Shown here one piece after another: positions 52,629-61,919 of a stretch of DNA of 64,000 nt. The position numbers were made by a program, and so were the translations under genes. Position 1 is the first letter of the stretch, and each line of letters opens with the position of its first letter. This stretch comes from Burkholderiales bacterium (lineage in GTDB: Bacteria > Pseudomonadota > Gammaproteobacteria > Burkholderiales > Casimicrobiaceae). The stretch covers positions 62,001 to 126,000 of the forward strand of contig JADZDD010000035.1 in NCBI GenBank assembly GCA_020851235.1. Reading direction: 5' to 3'. The notes below the pieces were generated by a model. The model was not told the origin of the DNA. It saw only the letters and a program-made list of their open reading frames with translations, and did no database searches.

Positions 52629-53648
52629 ATGCGCGTCCGCCGCGACACCGCCACCATCGAGGATGTTGCACGTGAGGCCGGGGTGTCGATCGCCACGGTA
52701 TCGCGGGTGATGAACCATCGCGGCTCGCCCGGTCGGGAAGTCGTTGCGCGCGTCAACGCTGCGGTCGCCGCGTTGGGCTACGCGCCGCGTGCCGCGGCAC
52801 AGGGGCTCAAGCGTCGCCGCGCGCTCGTAATCGGTGCAATCCTGCCGTCGCTGCAGATTCCGGCGTTTGCGCGTTTCGCGGAGACACTCGAGACTGCACT
52901 TGCGCGCGGCGGTTACACACTGATGACGGCGTGCACGCACGATGATCCGGAGAACGAGTTCGCTGCGGCGCGGCGCTTGCTCGGCGTGGGGCTCGACGGC
53001 ATCGTGCTGGTCGGCGCTTTCCAGAAGCCGGAACTCGTGGCACTGGTTTCGATCCACCGGATCGCCGCGCTTCGCACCTTCACGGTCGCCGGCAGCGACG
53101 ATATCACCGCGATCGGATTCGACAATTACCGTGCAGCGTTCGATCTTGCCACGCACGTCCTCGACCTCGGACATCGCCGCATCGGCGTGATCTCTGCACT
53201 GCGACGCAGCAACGATCGGGCGGCGGCCCGGTTGTCCGGCTTCCGCGACGCCCTCGCTGCGCGTGCACTTCCCTGGAACGACGAGTTGTGCATCGAGCGG
53301 CCCCTCGCCATCGCCGAAGGCCAGTCGGCGACCCGCAACCTGCTTGCGCGCTCCGAGCGTCCCACCGCGCTGATCTGTGGCAGTGATCTGCTCGCGTTCG
53401 GCGCCGTGACGCAGGCGCAGCGCGAGGGCTTCCGCATTCCGCAGGATCTGTCGATCGCGAGCTTCGATGATTTCGATTTTGCCGCACACTTCGCCGCCCC
53501 GCTGACAACGGTTCACGTGCCCGTCGAGGAGATGGCCATGGTTGTCGCGCAGGAACTCCTCTCGCATCTCGATGCCGCCACACCGATGCGCTCGGCGGAT
53601 GTGGGCTACTCGCTGGTCGTGCGGGCTTCCACGGCGCCGCCGGACTGA
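52629..53648 (+). CDS. LacI/GalR-family transcriptional regulator
   Basis: The 339-residue protein has the LacI helix-turn-helix (TIEDVAREAGVSIATVSRVM, residues about 9-28), hinge helix AAQGLKRRR, and a periplasmic-binding-like ligand domain ending VVRASTAPPD. It converges on the gamma-glutamyltransferase gene (23 bases between stops). Two 18-base near-palindromes of LacI type lie at 60944-60961 and 61010-61027, between the peptide importer and the uronate dehydrogenase-like gene, and are the best candidate operators. The ligand is unknown; a sugar acid is suggested by the Udh-like gene. Confidence 0.9.
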   Translation: MRVRRDTATIEDVAREAGVSIATVSRVMNHRGSPGREVVARVNAAVAALGYAPRAAAQGLKRRRALVIGAILPSLQIPAFARFAETLETALARGGYTLMTACTHDDPENEFAAARRLLGVGLDGIVLVGAFQKPELVALVSIHRIAALRTFTVAGSDDITAIGFDNYRAAFDLATHVLDLGHRRIGVISALRRSNDRAAARLSGFRDALAARALPWNDELCIERPLAIAEGQSATRNLLARSERPTALICGSDLLAFGAVTQAQREGFRIPQDLSIASFDDFDFAAHFAAPLTTVHVPVEEMAMVVAQELLSHLDAATPMRSADVGYSLVVRASTAPPD

Positions 53649-53670
53649 CGGCGCCGAGCGGGCCGTCGGC

Positions 53671-55272
53671 CTACACCTCGAGCGCCATGCCGTCGCGCTG
53701 CGGATCGGCGCCACCTCGCCAGCGCCCGTCGGCCTCACGCAGCAATCCATGTAACCCCGCGAAGGCGTAGCTCTGGTGGCTGCGCACCACGCGGTGGCCG
53801 CGGCGTTCGAGCTCACGCGTGGTCTGCCACGGGATGCGGTTCGACACGTGAATCGCCCCGCCGATCAGCGAAAAACGTGGCGCGGCGACCGCCTCGCCGA
53901 TGGTCATGCCGAAGTCGAGCACGTTGACGATGCCTTGCACCAGGGCGTTGGTGATGTGCGCGCCGCCCGGAGCGCCAATCGCGAGCAGCGGCACGCCGTC
54001 ACGCGTCACGAGGGCCGGCGCGATCGCGGTGTAGCGGCGCTTGCCGGGTGCGATCGACTGCGGTGTGCCAGGTCGCGGGTCGAACACGCTCATCGCTCCG
54101 TTGTACATGAAGCCGAGGCCCGCAGTGATCACGCCGGAGGGCGTACCGAGCGAGTGTGTCAGGCTGACCACGTTGCCTGCGGCGTCGGCGCTGCACACCT
54201 GCGTCGTATGCGGGTGCTCCGCAGGCGTGGCAGGCGACCCACCGGTGCGGGGTCGTCTGCGTACACGGGTCGCGAGCGCGGCGGCATGCTCCGCGCCGAG
54301 CAGGTACGCGAGCGGCACGTCGATGAAGCGCGGATCGCCCAGCGTGCGTCGCGCTTCCTGCGTTATGGCCATCACCGCGCTGACACACTCGATGTAGTCC
54401 GGCGAGTTGTGCTCCAGCGCGCGGAGGTCGAAATGGTCGAGCACGTTGAGCGCCAGGATAAGATGCGCGCCGCCGGCGGGCAGCGGTGCACTGCACACGC
54501 GCAGACCCCGATAGCGCCCGGTCAGCGGCTGCGCGACATCGACGGCGTAGTCGCGCAAATCTCCGCCGGTCACCAGTGCGCCGCCGCGCGCGAAGTCCTG
54601 CGCGATGACCGCCGCGGTCTCGCCGGAATAGAAATCGTCCGGACCCGCACGCGCGAGCCGCTCCAGGGTGTCCGCGAACTCAGGATTGCGGATCCGGTCA
54701 CCGGGCCGCTTGAGCGAACCGTCGTCGCGGAAGAATAGCCGCCGACCCGCCGCCGAGTAGTCGAGCTTGCGCAGCAATGGCAGGGCTCCGGCGGCGTCCT
54801 CGTCGTGAATCCACGCGCTGTGCATGAATGGGCGCACCGCGAATCCCTCACGTGCCCAGGCGATGGCCGGTGCGACGGCCTCGGCGAAGGTCCGGGTGCC
54901 ATGCAAGTGCAGCGCCAACGCGAGCCCCTTGAGCGTGCCGGGTGTGGCGATCGATCCGTAGCCGAGCTCGTTGACATCGCCGGCAAGGCGCTGCGTGTAG
55001 CCATCGGCGGATTCGCCGATCAGATCCGCCATCCACATGTCTTCCCGCGATCTGCTGCCGCTCTCCGCGTGGAAATCGATGCTCACCGGCCCGAATGCGG
55101 GAGACCAGACCTGCATGGTGCCGAAGCCCGCGATGCCGCACATCAGTGGATCGACCACGGCCTGCACCAGCGCCGTGCAGACCGCGGCGTCGACGGCGTT
55201 ACCGCCGCCGCGCAGCATTTCCGCGCCGGCGTCAACGGCTTCAGGTTGCGGAGCAACAACGGTGCCGTTCAT
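53671..55272 (-). CDS. Gamma-glutamyltransferase family protein
   Basis: Ntn-hydrolase of the GGT family, 533 residues as a proenzyme. The catalytic Thr is probably Thr356 (PHTTQVCS), from which autocleavage would yield the small subunit of about 178 residues. GGNAVDAAV and PLMCGIAGFG in the large subunit and SLGTPSG fit the family. No signal peptide is present from the ATG at 55272, so unlike classical periplasmic GGT it would stay in the cytoplasm unless the start lies elsewhere. It begins 8 bases after the oppF-like gene, in an importer operon, so it may cleave an imported gamma-glutamyl peptide or amide. Confidence 0.88.
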   Translation of the reverse strand: MNGTVVAPQPEAVDAGAEMLRGGGNAVDAAVCTALVQAVVDPLMCGIAGFGTMQVWSPAFGPVSIDFHAESGSRSREDMWMADLIGESADGYTQRLAGDVNELGYGSIATPGTLKGLALALHLHGTRTFAEAVAPAIAWAREGFAVRPFMHSAWIHDEDAAGALPLLRKLDYSAAGRRLFFRDDGSLKRPGDRIRNPEFADTLERLARAGPDDFYSGETAAVIAQDFARGGALVTGGDLRDYAVDVAQPLTGRYRGLRVCSAPLPAGGAHLILALNVLDHFDLRALEHNSPDYIECVSAVMAITQEARRTLGDPRFIDVPLAYLLGAEHAAALATRVRRRPRTGGSPATPAEHPHTTQVCSADAAGNVVSLTHSLGTPSGVITAGLGFMYNGAMSVFDPRPGTPQSIAPGKRRYTAIAPALVTRDGVPLLAIGAPGGAHITNALVQGIVNVLDFGMTIGEAVAAPRFSLIGGAIHVSNRIPWQTTRELERRGHRVVRSHQSYAFAGLHGLLREADGRWRGGADPQRDGMALEV

Positions 55273-55280
55273 GAAGTGCT

Positions 55281-56264
55281 CTATGGCCGATCGTGCAGGT
55301 GGCAGGCCGCCCGATGGCCTGGCGCGATCTCGCGCAGTACCGGCTGCTCCACACGGCAACGATCGAAAGCGTGCGGACAGCGCGGGTGAAAGTGGCAGCC
55401 GGCCGGCGGATCGATCGGCGACGGTATTTCGCCGCGGATCGGCTCGAAGCGACGCTTGCCGGCCACCGGGGCCGGCAATTCCGCAAGGAGGGCGACGGCG
55501 TACGGGTGCGCGGGCTGCGAAAAGAACGTGCGCGCCGGCGCCTCCTCGACGATGCGGCCGAGGTACATCACCGCGATGCGATCGCACAGGTAGCGAATGA
55601 CGCCCAGATCGTGGCTGATGAACATCGAGCCCAGCCCAAGCGAAGCGCGCAGGTCGAGAAGCAGGTTGAGGATCTGCGCCTGGATCGACACGTCGAGCGC
55701 CGAGACCACTTCGTCGCAGACCAGGACTTCCGGGTTCACCGCAAGCGCGCGCGCGATGCCGATGCGCTGCCGCTGCCCACCGGAGAATTGATGCGGATAG
55801 CGATCGCGGCTGTCCGCGGGCAGGCCGACGCGCGCGAGCTGGTCGACGACGCAGGCCTCGTGTTCTTTCGCCGGGACCAGGCCGTGTACCATCAGCGCCT
55901 CGCCGACGATGCGCGACACGCGATGGCGCGGATTGAGCGCGGCGAACGGGTTCTGGAACACCATCTGCACGGCGAGGGTGTAGCGAAGGCGCTTGGCCTT
56001 GTCGAGGCTCCCGACATCTTCACCGCGATAGCGGACGCTGCCCCCGCTGGCGGTCGAGAGACCGCAGACGATGCGCGCCAGCGTCGACTTCCCGCAGCCC
56101 GACTCGCCGACCACGCCGACGATCTCGTGCGCATCGACGTGCAGCGTGACTCCGTCAAGGGCGAGCACCGAGGTCGCAGCGCTGCGTCGGGCACGCGGGT
56201 CACGATGCCTTCGCACCGCGAAGCGCTTCTCGAGCGCATGAGCCTCGAGGATCGGAGGACTCAT
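55281..56264 (-). CDS. Oligopeptide/dipeptide ABC transporter ATPase (OppF/DppF type)
   Basis: One of two ATPases of the peptide importer, 327 residues. It has Walker A GESGCGKST, signature FSGGQRQRIGIARAL, Walker B VLVCDE and the C-terminal Opp-type Cys motif CHFHPRCP. ATG at 56264 overlaps the stop of the OppD-like gene (ATGA). Downstream is the GGT gene. The long basic insert RRHRDPRARRSAA near residue 20 is unusual. Confidence 0.92.
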   Translation of the reverse strand: MSPPILEAHALEKRFAVRRHRDPRARRSAATSVLALDGVTLHVDAHEIVGVVGESGCGKSTLARIVCGLSTASGGSVRYRGEDVGSLDKAKRLRYTLAVQMVFQNPFAALNPRHRVSRIVGEALMVHGLVPAKEHEACVVDQLARVGLPADSRDRYPHQFSGGQRQRIGIARALAVNPEVLVCDEVVSALDVSIQAQILNLLLDLRASLGLGSMFISHDLGVIRYLCDRIAVMYLGRIVEEAPARTFFSQPAHPYAVALLAELPAPVAGKRRFEPIRGEIPSPIDPPAGCHFHPRCPHAFDRCRVEQPVLREIAPGHRAACHLHDRP

Positions 56265-57310
56265 GAATCCCGGTCCGCAGCGCGATCGAGCGGATGGTGG
56301 CAGCGTAGTGTGCGCCCCGGTGCCGGGAAGGTTTCGTCGGGAGCGAGGGCGCATCGCTCGCTCGCTCGCGCGCAGCGGTGGCGAAATGCGCAGCCTGCAT
56401 CCAAGTCTGCCGGCGCGAGGGGCATGCCGGGGATCGGAGCCAGACGTCGCCCACCCGCGGCCAGCGCGGGAACGGAGTCGAGCAACCCCCGTGTGTAGGG
56501 ATGACGCGGCGCACCGATCACCACATCGACCGGTCCCGATTCGACGATGCGCCCGGCGTACATCACGCACACGCGATCGGCGAAGCTCGCGACCACCGAC
56601 AGGTCGTGGGTGATCCACAAAAGCGCCGTTCCCGACGACGCGCACAACGCCTGCATCTCGGAGAGAATCTGCGCCTGGATCGTGACGTCGAGCGCCGTGG
56701 TCGGCTCGTCGGCGATGATGACCTCGGGCTGGTGGAGCATTGCGATGGCGATGCAGACCCGCTGCCGCATGCCCCCGGAGAGTTCGTGGGGGTAGCTCCG
56801 CAGGCGCTCCTCGGGCGCGGCGATCCCGACGCGCGCCAGCGCATCGGCGGCGCGCGCGTGCGCGTCGTGGCGGCCGATCGACCCGTGGGCTCGTAACGCC
56901 TCGATGATCTGGGTGTCGACGCGCAACACCGGATTGAGCGACATCATCGGATCCTGGAAGACCATGCTCACCCGCGCGCCGCGTATCGCCGCGAGGGCTT
57001 CGGGCGGCAGCGCCAGGAGATCGATGTCGCCGAGCAGCACGCGGCCGCCGGTGACGCGCCCCGGTGGTTCCACAAGGCCCAGGATCGAGTACGCGGTCAC
57101 CGACTTGCCCGAGCCCGACTCGCCGACGATACCGAGCACCTCGCCGCGGGCGAGCGCGAAGTCGACGCCGTCGACAACAGGCACGATCCCGGCCGCCGTC
57201 GCGAATTCCGTCCGCAGCGCTGCGACGCGCAGGACCGGCGCCTCGGCCGCGAAGTGGCCCTCGCTCGTCGCGCCCTGACTCGCTCCGTCCGGACACACGG
57301 TCGGACTCAT
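56261..57310 (-). CDS. Oligopeptide/dipeptide ABC transporter ATPase (OppD/DppD type)
   Basis: Second importer ATPase, 349 residues: Walker A GESGSGKSV, signature LSGGMRQRVCIAIAM, Walker B IIADEPTTALD and the C-terminal CAFRHRC element. Its N-terminus carries an extra 25 residues before the first strand (VLRVAALRTEF). Start overlaps the permease stop (ATGA at 57307). It forms a heterodimer with the OppF-like ATPase. Confidence 0.92.
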   Translation of the reverse strand: MSPTVCPDGASQGATSEGHFAAEAPVLRVAALRTEFATAAGIVPVVDGVDFALARGEVLGIVGESGSGKSVTAYSILGLVEPPGRVTGGRVLLGDIDLLALPPEALAAIRGARVSMVFQDPMMSLNPVLRVDTQIIEALRAHGSIGRHDAHARAADALARVGIAAPEERLRSYPHELSGGMRQRVCIAIAMLHQPEVIIADEPTTALDVTIQAQILSEMQALCASSGTALLWITHDLSVVASFADRVCVMYAGRIVESGPVDVVIGAPRHPYTRGLLDSVPALAAGGRRLAPIPGMPLAPADLDAGCAFRHRCARASERCALAPDETFPAPGRTLRCHHPLDRAADRDS

Positions 57311-58212
57311 GGCGTGCGCCGCGGATCGAGCACATCACGCATGCGATCGGCGGCCAGATTGATGGCAAACACGACGAGCACCAGCGCGACGCCAGGGAAG
57401 ACGCTGATCCAGTACTCGCCATTGAGCATGAACGCGAAGCCGTTGGCGATCAGCAGTCCCAGCGACGGGCGGGTTACCGGAAGGCCCACACCGAGGAAGG
57501 AGAGGGTGGCCTCGAGCGCGATCGCGTGTGCCACCTCCACCGTGGCGACGACAATCAATGGCGCGAGCGCGTTCGGCAGCAGATGACCGACGAGAATCCG
57601 GGCCTGCGAAAATCCCAGGTTGCGCGCCGCGTCGATGTATTCGCGCCGCTTCTCGACCAGCGCCACCGCGCGCGCGGTTCGAGCGAAATAGACCCATTGC
57701 ACGCTGACCAGCGCCACGATGATCTTGTCGACGCCGCGGCCGAGCAGCGCAAGCAGCACGAGCGCAACCAGGATCGCCGGCACCGAGAGCTGGATGTCGA
57801 CGATGCGCATCATCAGCGCGTCGATGCGCCCCCCCGCCGTGCCGGCGATCATGCCGAATGCGGTGCCGAGAACGAAAGCGAAGCTCACGCTGACGGTGGC
57901 CACCACCAGGCTGATGCGCAGCCCATAGAGGATCGCGCTCAGAATGTCGCGTCCCTGATCGTCGGTTCCGAGCAGGTAGAGCGCACCGCTCGCGCCGCGC
58001 GAGAGCGGTGGAAGGCGACTTGCGAGGATGTCGAGCTGTGCGAGGTCGAAGGGGTTCTGCGGCGCGATCCACGGCGCGAGTACGGCACCGGCCACGAGGA
58101 TCAGGAGCGCCGCGGTGGCGACACGCGCCGCAGATGTGCCGAAGAACGCCCGCATCCTCGCCCGCGGCCCCACGGCTGGGATCGCCATCGCGCTTGCGTG
58201 TTGCCGGCTCAT
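57307..58212 (-). CDS. Dipeptide/oligopeptide ABC permease (DppC/OppC type)
   Basis: Inner-membrane permease subunit of 301 residues with the N-terminal membrane helix (about 32-50), the GTDDQGRDILSAILYG loop and the EAA-like loop EYIDAARNLGFSQARILVGH. The short cytoplasmic N-terminus MSRQHASAMAI has a second in-frame ATG nine codons on. Pairs with the DppB-type permease gene upstream (52 bases between). Confidence 0.92.
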   Translation of the reverse strand: MSRQHASAMAIPAVGPRARMRAFFGTSAARVATAALLILVAGAVLAPWIAPQNPFDLAQLDILASRLPPLSRGASGALYLLGTDDQGRDILSAILYGLRISLVVATVSVSFAFVLGTAFGMIAGTAGGRIDALMMRIVDIQLSVPAILVALVLLALLGRGVDKIIVALVSVQWVYFARTARAVALVEKRREYIDAARNLGFSQARILVGHLLPNALAPLIVVATVEVAHAIALEATLSFLGVGLPVTRPSLGLLIANGFAFMLNGEYWISVFPGVALVLVVFAINLAADRMRDVLDPRRTP

Positions 58213-58264
58213 CGGGGACGTCCGGGAACGAGTACCGACACGGCTCGGACGAACGCCGCCGACC

Positions 58265-59248
58265 TCATTCGGCGTGGGCTCCGGCGTCGAAGCGCACCCG
58301 CGGATCGAGCGTGAGGTACACGAGATCGGTGAGAAGATTGAGCAGCACGAATATCGACACGATCACCAGCAGGTAGGCGACAACCACCGGGCGGTCGAGG
58401 CGTCCGATCGACTCGATCAGGAGCTTCCCCGTGCCGGGCCACGAGAACACCGACTCGGTCACGATCGCAAACGCGACCAGCAACCCGAGTTGCATGCCGA
58501 TCATGGTGACGATCGGGACGGATATGTACTTGAGGATGTGCACGAACACGACGCGCCGTTCCGAGATGCCCTTTGCCCGGGCGAAGCGCACGAAATCGAG
58601 CTCCAGGGCTTCGCGGGCGCCGCTGCGCGTCAGCCGCGCCACCAGCGACATCGGGAACAGCGCGAGGTTGAGTGCAGGCAGCAGAATGTGGCGCAAGCCA
58701 TCAAGCGTGAAGAGGCTCGAATGGATGCCGAGCCACGACCCCAACTCGCCGCGGCCGAACGAGGGCAGCCATCCCAAGTTGACCGCGAACACCAGAATGA
58801 GCATCAGGCCGACCCAGAAGGTCGGCAGGCTGAATCCAAGAATCGACGCGGTCATCACGACGCGGTCGAGGCGCGAGCCGGGATGCGTCCCTGCGGCGAG
58901 GCCGGCCGGGACGCCAGCGACGACGGCGATGACGATCGCCGCCAGCGCGAGTTCGAGCGTCGCGGGCAGACGTTCGAGAATCATGCGCATGGCGGGCTCG
59001 TGGGTGGCGAACGAGCGACCGAAGTCGCCGCTGGCGAGGCTCCCGACGAACAGGCCGTACTGCCGCCACATCGGCTGGTCGAGTCCAAGGTTGTGGCGCA
59101 CCTGCTCGACGTCCTGCTGCGTGGCCTGCGGATCGACCAGCAGCGACGTCGGATCGCCGATGGCGTAGATGCCGAAGAATGCGATCAGCGACACCGCGAC
59201 GAGCACGCCGAATCCTTGCAGGATTCGGCCGGCAATCAGCTTGACCAT
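58265..59248 (-). CDS. Dipeptide/oligopeptide ABC permease (DppB/OppB type)
   Basis: Permease of 327 residues. DppB features are the first helix LQGFGVLVAVSLIAFFGIYA, the DPTSLL-type loop, and the EAA loop EALELDFVRFARAKGISERRV. It lies downstream of the binding-protein gene (64 bases apart, room for a hairpin) and upstream of the DppC-type gene. Confidence 0.92.
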   Translation of the reverse strand: MVKLIAGRILQGFGVLVAVSLIAFFGIYAIGDPTSLLVDPQATQQDVEQVRHNLGLDQPMWRQYGLFVGSLASGDFGRSFATHEPAMRMILERLPATLELALAAIVIAVVAGVPAGLAAGTHPGSRLDRVVMTASILGFSLPTFWVGLMLILVFAVNLGWLPSFGRGELGSWLGIHSSLFTLDGLRHILLPALNLALFPMSLVARLTRSGAREALELDFVRFARAKGISERRVVFVHILKYISVPIVTMIGMQLGLLVAFAIVTESVFSWPGTGKLLIESIGRLDRPVVVAYLLVIVSIFVLLNLLTDLVYLTLDPRVRFDAGAHAE

Positions 59249-59312
59249 CTCGGTGCAGAGCCTGCGTCGCGTCCCGGAACCCAGCTCGCCGGAACGCGCC
59301 GCACACTGGGTG

Positions 59313-60899
59313 TCAGTTCTTCCTCGCCCGCACGTTCTGCGCGAGGGTCGCTTCGTCTGCCGCCGGCGTGTAGTTGAGGCCCTTGCGTGTGGCGACGATC
59401 ACGAGCTGCGCATGCAGCGGAATGATCGCGGCGTCTTCCATGACCCGCTCCATCGCCTTCGCGTACAGCGCTTCGCGGCGCGTATCGTCGACGGTGCCGA
59501 GTGCGGCGTCGATCAGCGCGTCGAGCGTCGTGTTCCTGTAGTTGTGGTTCCAGCTTCCGCGGCCGGTCGCCTTGTTGGGTGAATGCACGACGCTCGTGAG
59601 GACCGACGACGCGTCGCCGGACGAATTGCCCCAGCCGAGAATGTAGGCACCGAACGACGCCTTGTTGTACTTCGGGAAATAAACGTTGGCGGGCATGGCG
59701 TCGACCGCGACCTTGATCCCGACCCGCGCCAGCATCTGGCCGATCGCCTGGCAGAAACCCGAGTCGTTGACGTACCGGTCGTTGGTGCAGGCAAGCGTCA
59801 TCGCGAAGCCCTGTGGATAGCCGGCCTCGGCGAGGAGCTTGCGCGACAACGCCGGATCGAACGCGGGCACCTTCAACGCATCGTTGTAGCCGCCGAAGCC
59901 CTGCGGCATCAGTTGCGTCGCAGGCTCGCCCATGCCTTCGAGCACGCGTGAGACGATGAGCTTCCGGTCGATCGCGTGGCTGATCGCGCGGCGCACCCGG
60001 ATGTCCTTGAACGGGTTGCGATCGAGCGGCTTGCCGGTGAGGTCGGTGACCCCGGGCGCCACGTCGCGCAGCGTGTCGAGTTCGAGGTAGATGACGCGCG
60101 CCGCGGAGGCCTTGAAGATGCTGATCTTCGGATCGCGGGACAGGCGCGGCACGTCGAGCGGCGGCACGAAGTCGATCATGTCGACGTCACCGGCCTGCAA
60201 GGCCGCCACGCGCGAAGCCGCATTGGGGATGAAGCGGAACGTGACCTTGTCGAAGTCCGGCTTGCCACCCCACCAGGCATCGTTGCGCACGAGTTGCATG
60301 TTGTCGCTGCGCTTCCAGGAGACGAAGCGGAACGGGCCGGTGCCGATCGCCGCCTTGCCGCTGGAGAAGTCGTCGCTGGTCACATTCGGGCCGAGTCCCT
60401 TCGGCAGGATGAAGAGTTGGCCCAGCGCCCGCAAGATGCCGCTGTCGGGTTTGCTGGTGTGCAGACGGACCGTGTAGGGATCGATGACCTCGACGCGCGC
60501 GATCGGCTTGAGCTTGCCGGCGGTCAGGCCGTCGCCGTTGGGAACCTTCGGCAGACGCTCGAGCGTGTAGACGACGTCCTTCGCGTCGAACGTCGAGCCG
60601 TCGTGGAAGCGCACGCCGCGGCGCAGCTTGAACTCGTAGACGGTGTCGCTCACCACGGTCCACGACTCGGCGAGCCCGGGACGCGGCCGCAGCCGGTCGT
60701 CGGGTGTGACGAGCGAGTCGAACACATGCCGGTAGTAGCTGAGGTCGGAGCTCAATGCGGTGAGTTGCGGGTCCATCGACTTGGGCTCGACCATCGTCCC
60801 GATCGTCAGGGGTTGACCCTGCGCCACGGCGAGCCAGGCGAGCGCCATCGCCGCGAGCGCCCAGCGGGGAATGCTGCGCAACCAGGTATCTGCTGACAT
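59313..60899 (-). CDS. Peptide ABC transporter substrate-binding protein (SBP family 5)
   Basis: Periplasmic receptor of 528 residues with a signal peptide (cleavage near AQG-QPL) and family-5 features VVSDTVYEFKLRRGVRFHDG (about 63-82) and YPQGFAMTLAC. Peptides, gamma-glutamyl compounds or other small ligands are possible. First gene of the importer operon, divergent from the uronate dehydrogenase-like gene, with operator candidates in the gap. Confidence 0.92.
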   Translation of the reverse strand: MSADTWLRSIPRWALAAMALAWLAVAQGQPLTIGTMVEPKSMDPQLTALSSDLSYYRHVFDSLVTPDDRLRPRPGLAESWTVVSDTVYEFKLRRGVRFHDGSTFDAKDVVYTLERLPKVPNGDGLTAGKLKPIARVEVIDPYTVRLHTSKPDSGILRALGQLFILPKGLGPNVTSDDFSSGKAAIGTGPFRFVSWKRSDNMQLVRNDAWWGGKPDFDKVTFRFIPNAASRVAALQAGDVDMIDFVPPLDVPRLSRDPKISIFKASAARVIYLELDTLRDVAPGVTDLTGKPLDRNPFKDIRVRRAISHAIDRKLIVSRVLEGMGEPATQLMPQGFGGYNDALKVPAFDPALSRKLLAEAGYPQGFAMTLACTNDRYVNDSGFCQAIGQMLARVGIKVAVDAMPANVYFPKYNKASFGAYILGWGNSSGDASSVLTSVVHSPNKATGRGSWNHNYRNTTLDALIDAALGTVDDTRREALYAKAMERVMEDAAIIPLHAQLVIVATRKGLNYTPAADEATLAQNVRARKN

Positions 60900-60943
60900 G
60901 AGTTCCTCCGGTGATCAGTCGACGTCGCTGGCGGACGCCTAAC

Positions 60944-60961
60944 TGTGAAAAGCTTTTCGCA
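60944..60961. promoter_or_regulatory. LacI-type operator candidate 1
   Basis: TGTGAAAAGCTTTTCGCA is an 18-base near-palindrome (arms match 8 of 9). It lies 45 bases upstream of the substrate-binding protein start. It resembles site 2 at 61010-61027 (TGWGAAAA half-sites). Confidence 0.55.
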
Positions 60962-60970
60962 TTATTTTCG

Positions 60971-60976
60971 TATACT
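60971..60976 (+). promoter_or_regulatory. -10 candidate TATACT for the uronate dehydrogenase-like gene
   Basis: TATACT lies between the two operator candidates in an A/T-rich patch (60946-60994) that is unlike the surrounding DNA. A -35 on this strand is weak. Confidence 0.4.
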
Positions 60977-61009
60977 ATTCCTTAGCTTACAAAACATCCA
61001 GCGGTTGCT

Positions 61010-61027
61010 TGAGAAAACGGTTTCTCA
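61010..61027. promoter_or_regulatory. LacI-type operator candidate 2
   Basis: TGAGAAAACGGTTTCTCA is an 18-base near-palindrome with a central CG, typical of LacI/GalR operators. It lies 27 bases before the Udh-like ATG, 66 bases centre to centre from site 1, so looping across the divergent promoters is possible. Confidence 0.6.
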
Positions 61028-61053
61028 GCGGTAATCGCGTGCGGGGGACGGCG

Positions 61054-61878
61054 ATGCGCGTATTGATCACCGGAGCGGCGGGACGAATCGGGGCGGTGCT
61101 ACGCGAGGGCCTGCGCGGCCGCTACGAGTGCCTTCGGCTTTCGGACAAGCGACCGCTTCCCGATCCGGTGGAGGGCGAACAATTCGTGGTCGCCGACCTC
61201 ACCGATCTCGATGCCATGATCGACGTCGTCGACGGTATCGACGTGATCGTGCACCTCGGTGCCACGGCTGCCGAAGACGCCTGGCCGGTGATACTGCACA
61301 ACAACATCGCGGGGACGTTCAACCTCTTCGAAGCCGCGCGCATCCGCCGGGTTCGACGCATCCTGTTCGCTAGCACGCACCACGTCGTTGGCTACTATCC
61401 GCGCGGCAAACGGCTCGGCGTCGACGAGCCCGTGCGTCCCGACAGTCGCTATGCGGTGAGCAAGGCATTTGGCGAAACGCTAGCCCGGCTCTACGCCGAC
61501 AAGCACGGCATCGAAGTCGTCGTGATGCGCATCGGCACGTTTCGGCCGCGCCCGCTCGATCGCCGCATGCTTAGCGCGTGGATCAGCCGACGCGATGTGA
61601 TCGATCTCGTGCGCTGCTGCATCGAGGCGCCGAGGGTCCACTACGAAGTGGTGTTCGGGGTGTCGGACAACCGCCGCAACTGGTGGGATGTAGGCTCGGC
61701 GCGCCGCCTGGGTTACGTCTCACAGGATGACGCCGAATCGTTCGCCGCCGAGATCGAAGCGGGGATCCCGATCGCGGAATCGGCCGCAGCCTCGCAATTC
61801 CAGGGTGGCAGCAACTGTGCCACCGAGTTCTCCGCGGACCTCGAAAAATTGCTGGCGTCGCTCGCGCGCCGCCGCTAG
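61054..61878 (+). CDS. Uronate dehydrogenase-like NAD-dependent epimerase/dehydratase-family protein
   Basis: Rossmann oxidoreductase of 274 residues closely matching the pattern of bacterial uronate dehydrogenase: VLITGAAGRIGAVLREGL, VIVHLGATAAED, the Ser/Thr-rich ILFASTHHVVGYYPRGKRL, the catalytic YAVSK, and RFRPRPLDRRMLSAW (the last in altered form, FRPRPLD). Udh oxidises hexuronates to aldarolactones. GGGGGA precedes the ATG at 61054; a TTG at 61009 lies inside the operator. It is divergent from the peptide importer and probably controlled by the LacI-family regulator. Exact substrate is not proven. Confidence 0.85.
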   Translation: MRVLITGAAGRIGAVLREGLRGRYECLRLSDKRPLPDPVEGEQFVVADLTDLDAMIDVVDGIDVIVHLGATAAEDAWPVILHNNIAGTFNLFEAARIRRVRRILFASTHHVVGYYPRGKRLGVDEPVRPDSRYAVSKAFGETLARLYADKHGIEVVVMRIGTFRPRPLDRRMLSAWISRRDVIDLVRCCIEAPRVHYEVVFGVSDNRRNWWDVGSARRLGYVSQDDAESFAAEIEAGIPIAESAAASQFQGGSNCATEFSADLEKLLASLARRR

Positions 61879-61919
61879 AGCACGGATGCTGCGAGGCACA
61901 TCACGAGGTGTCCATGCGC

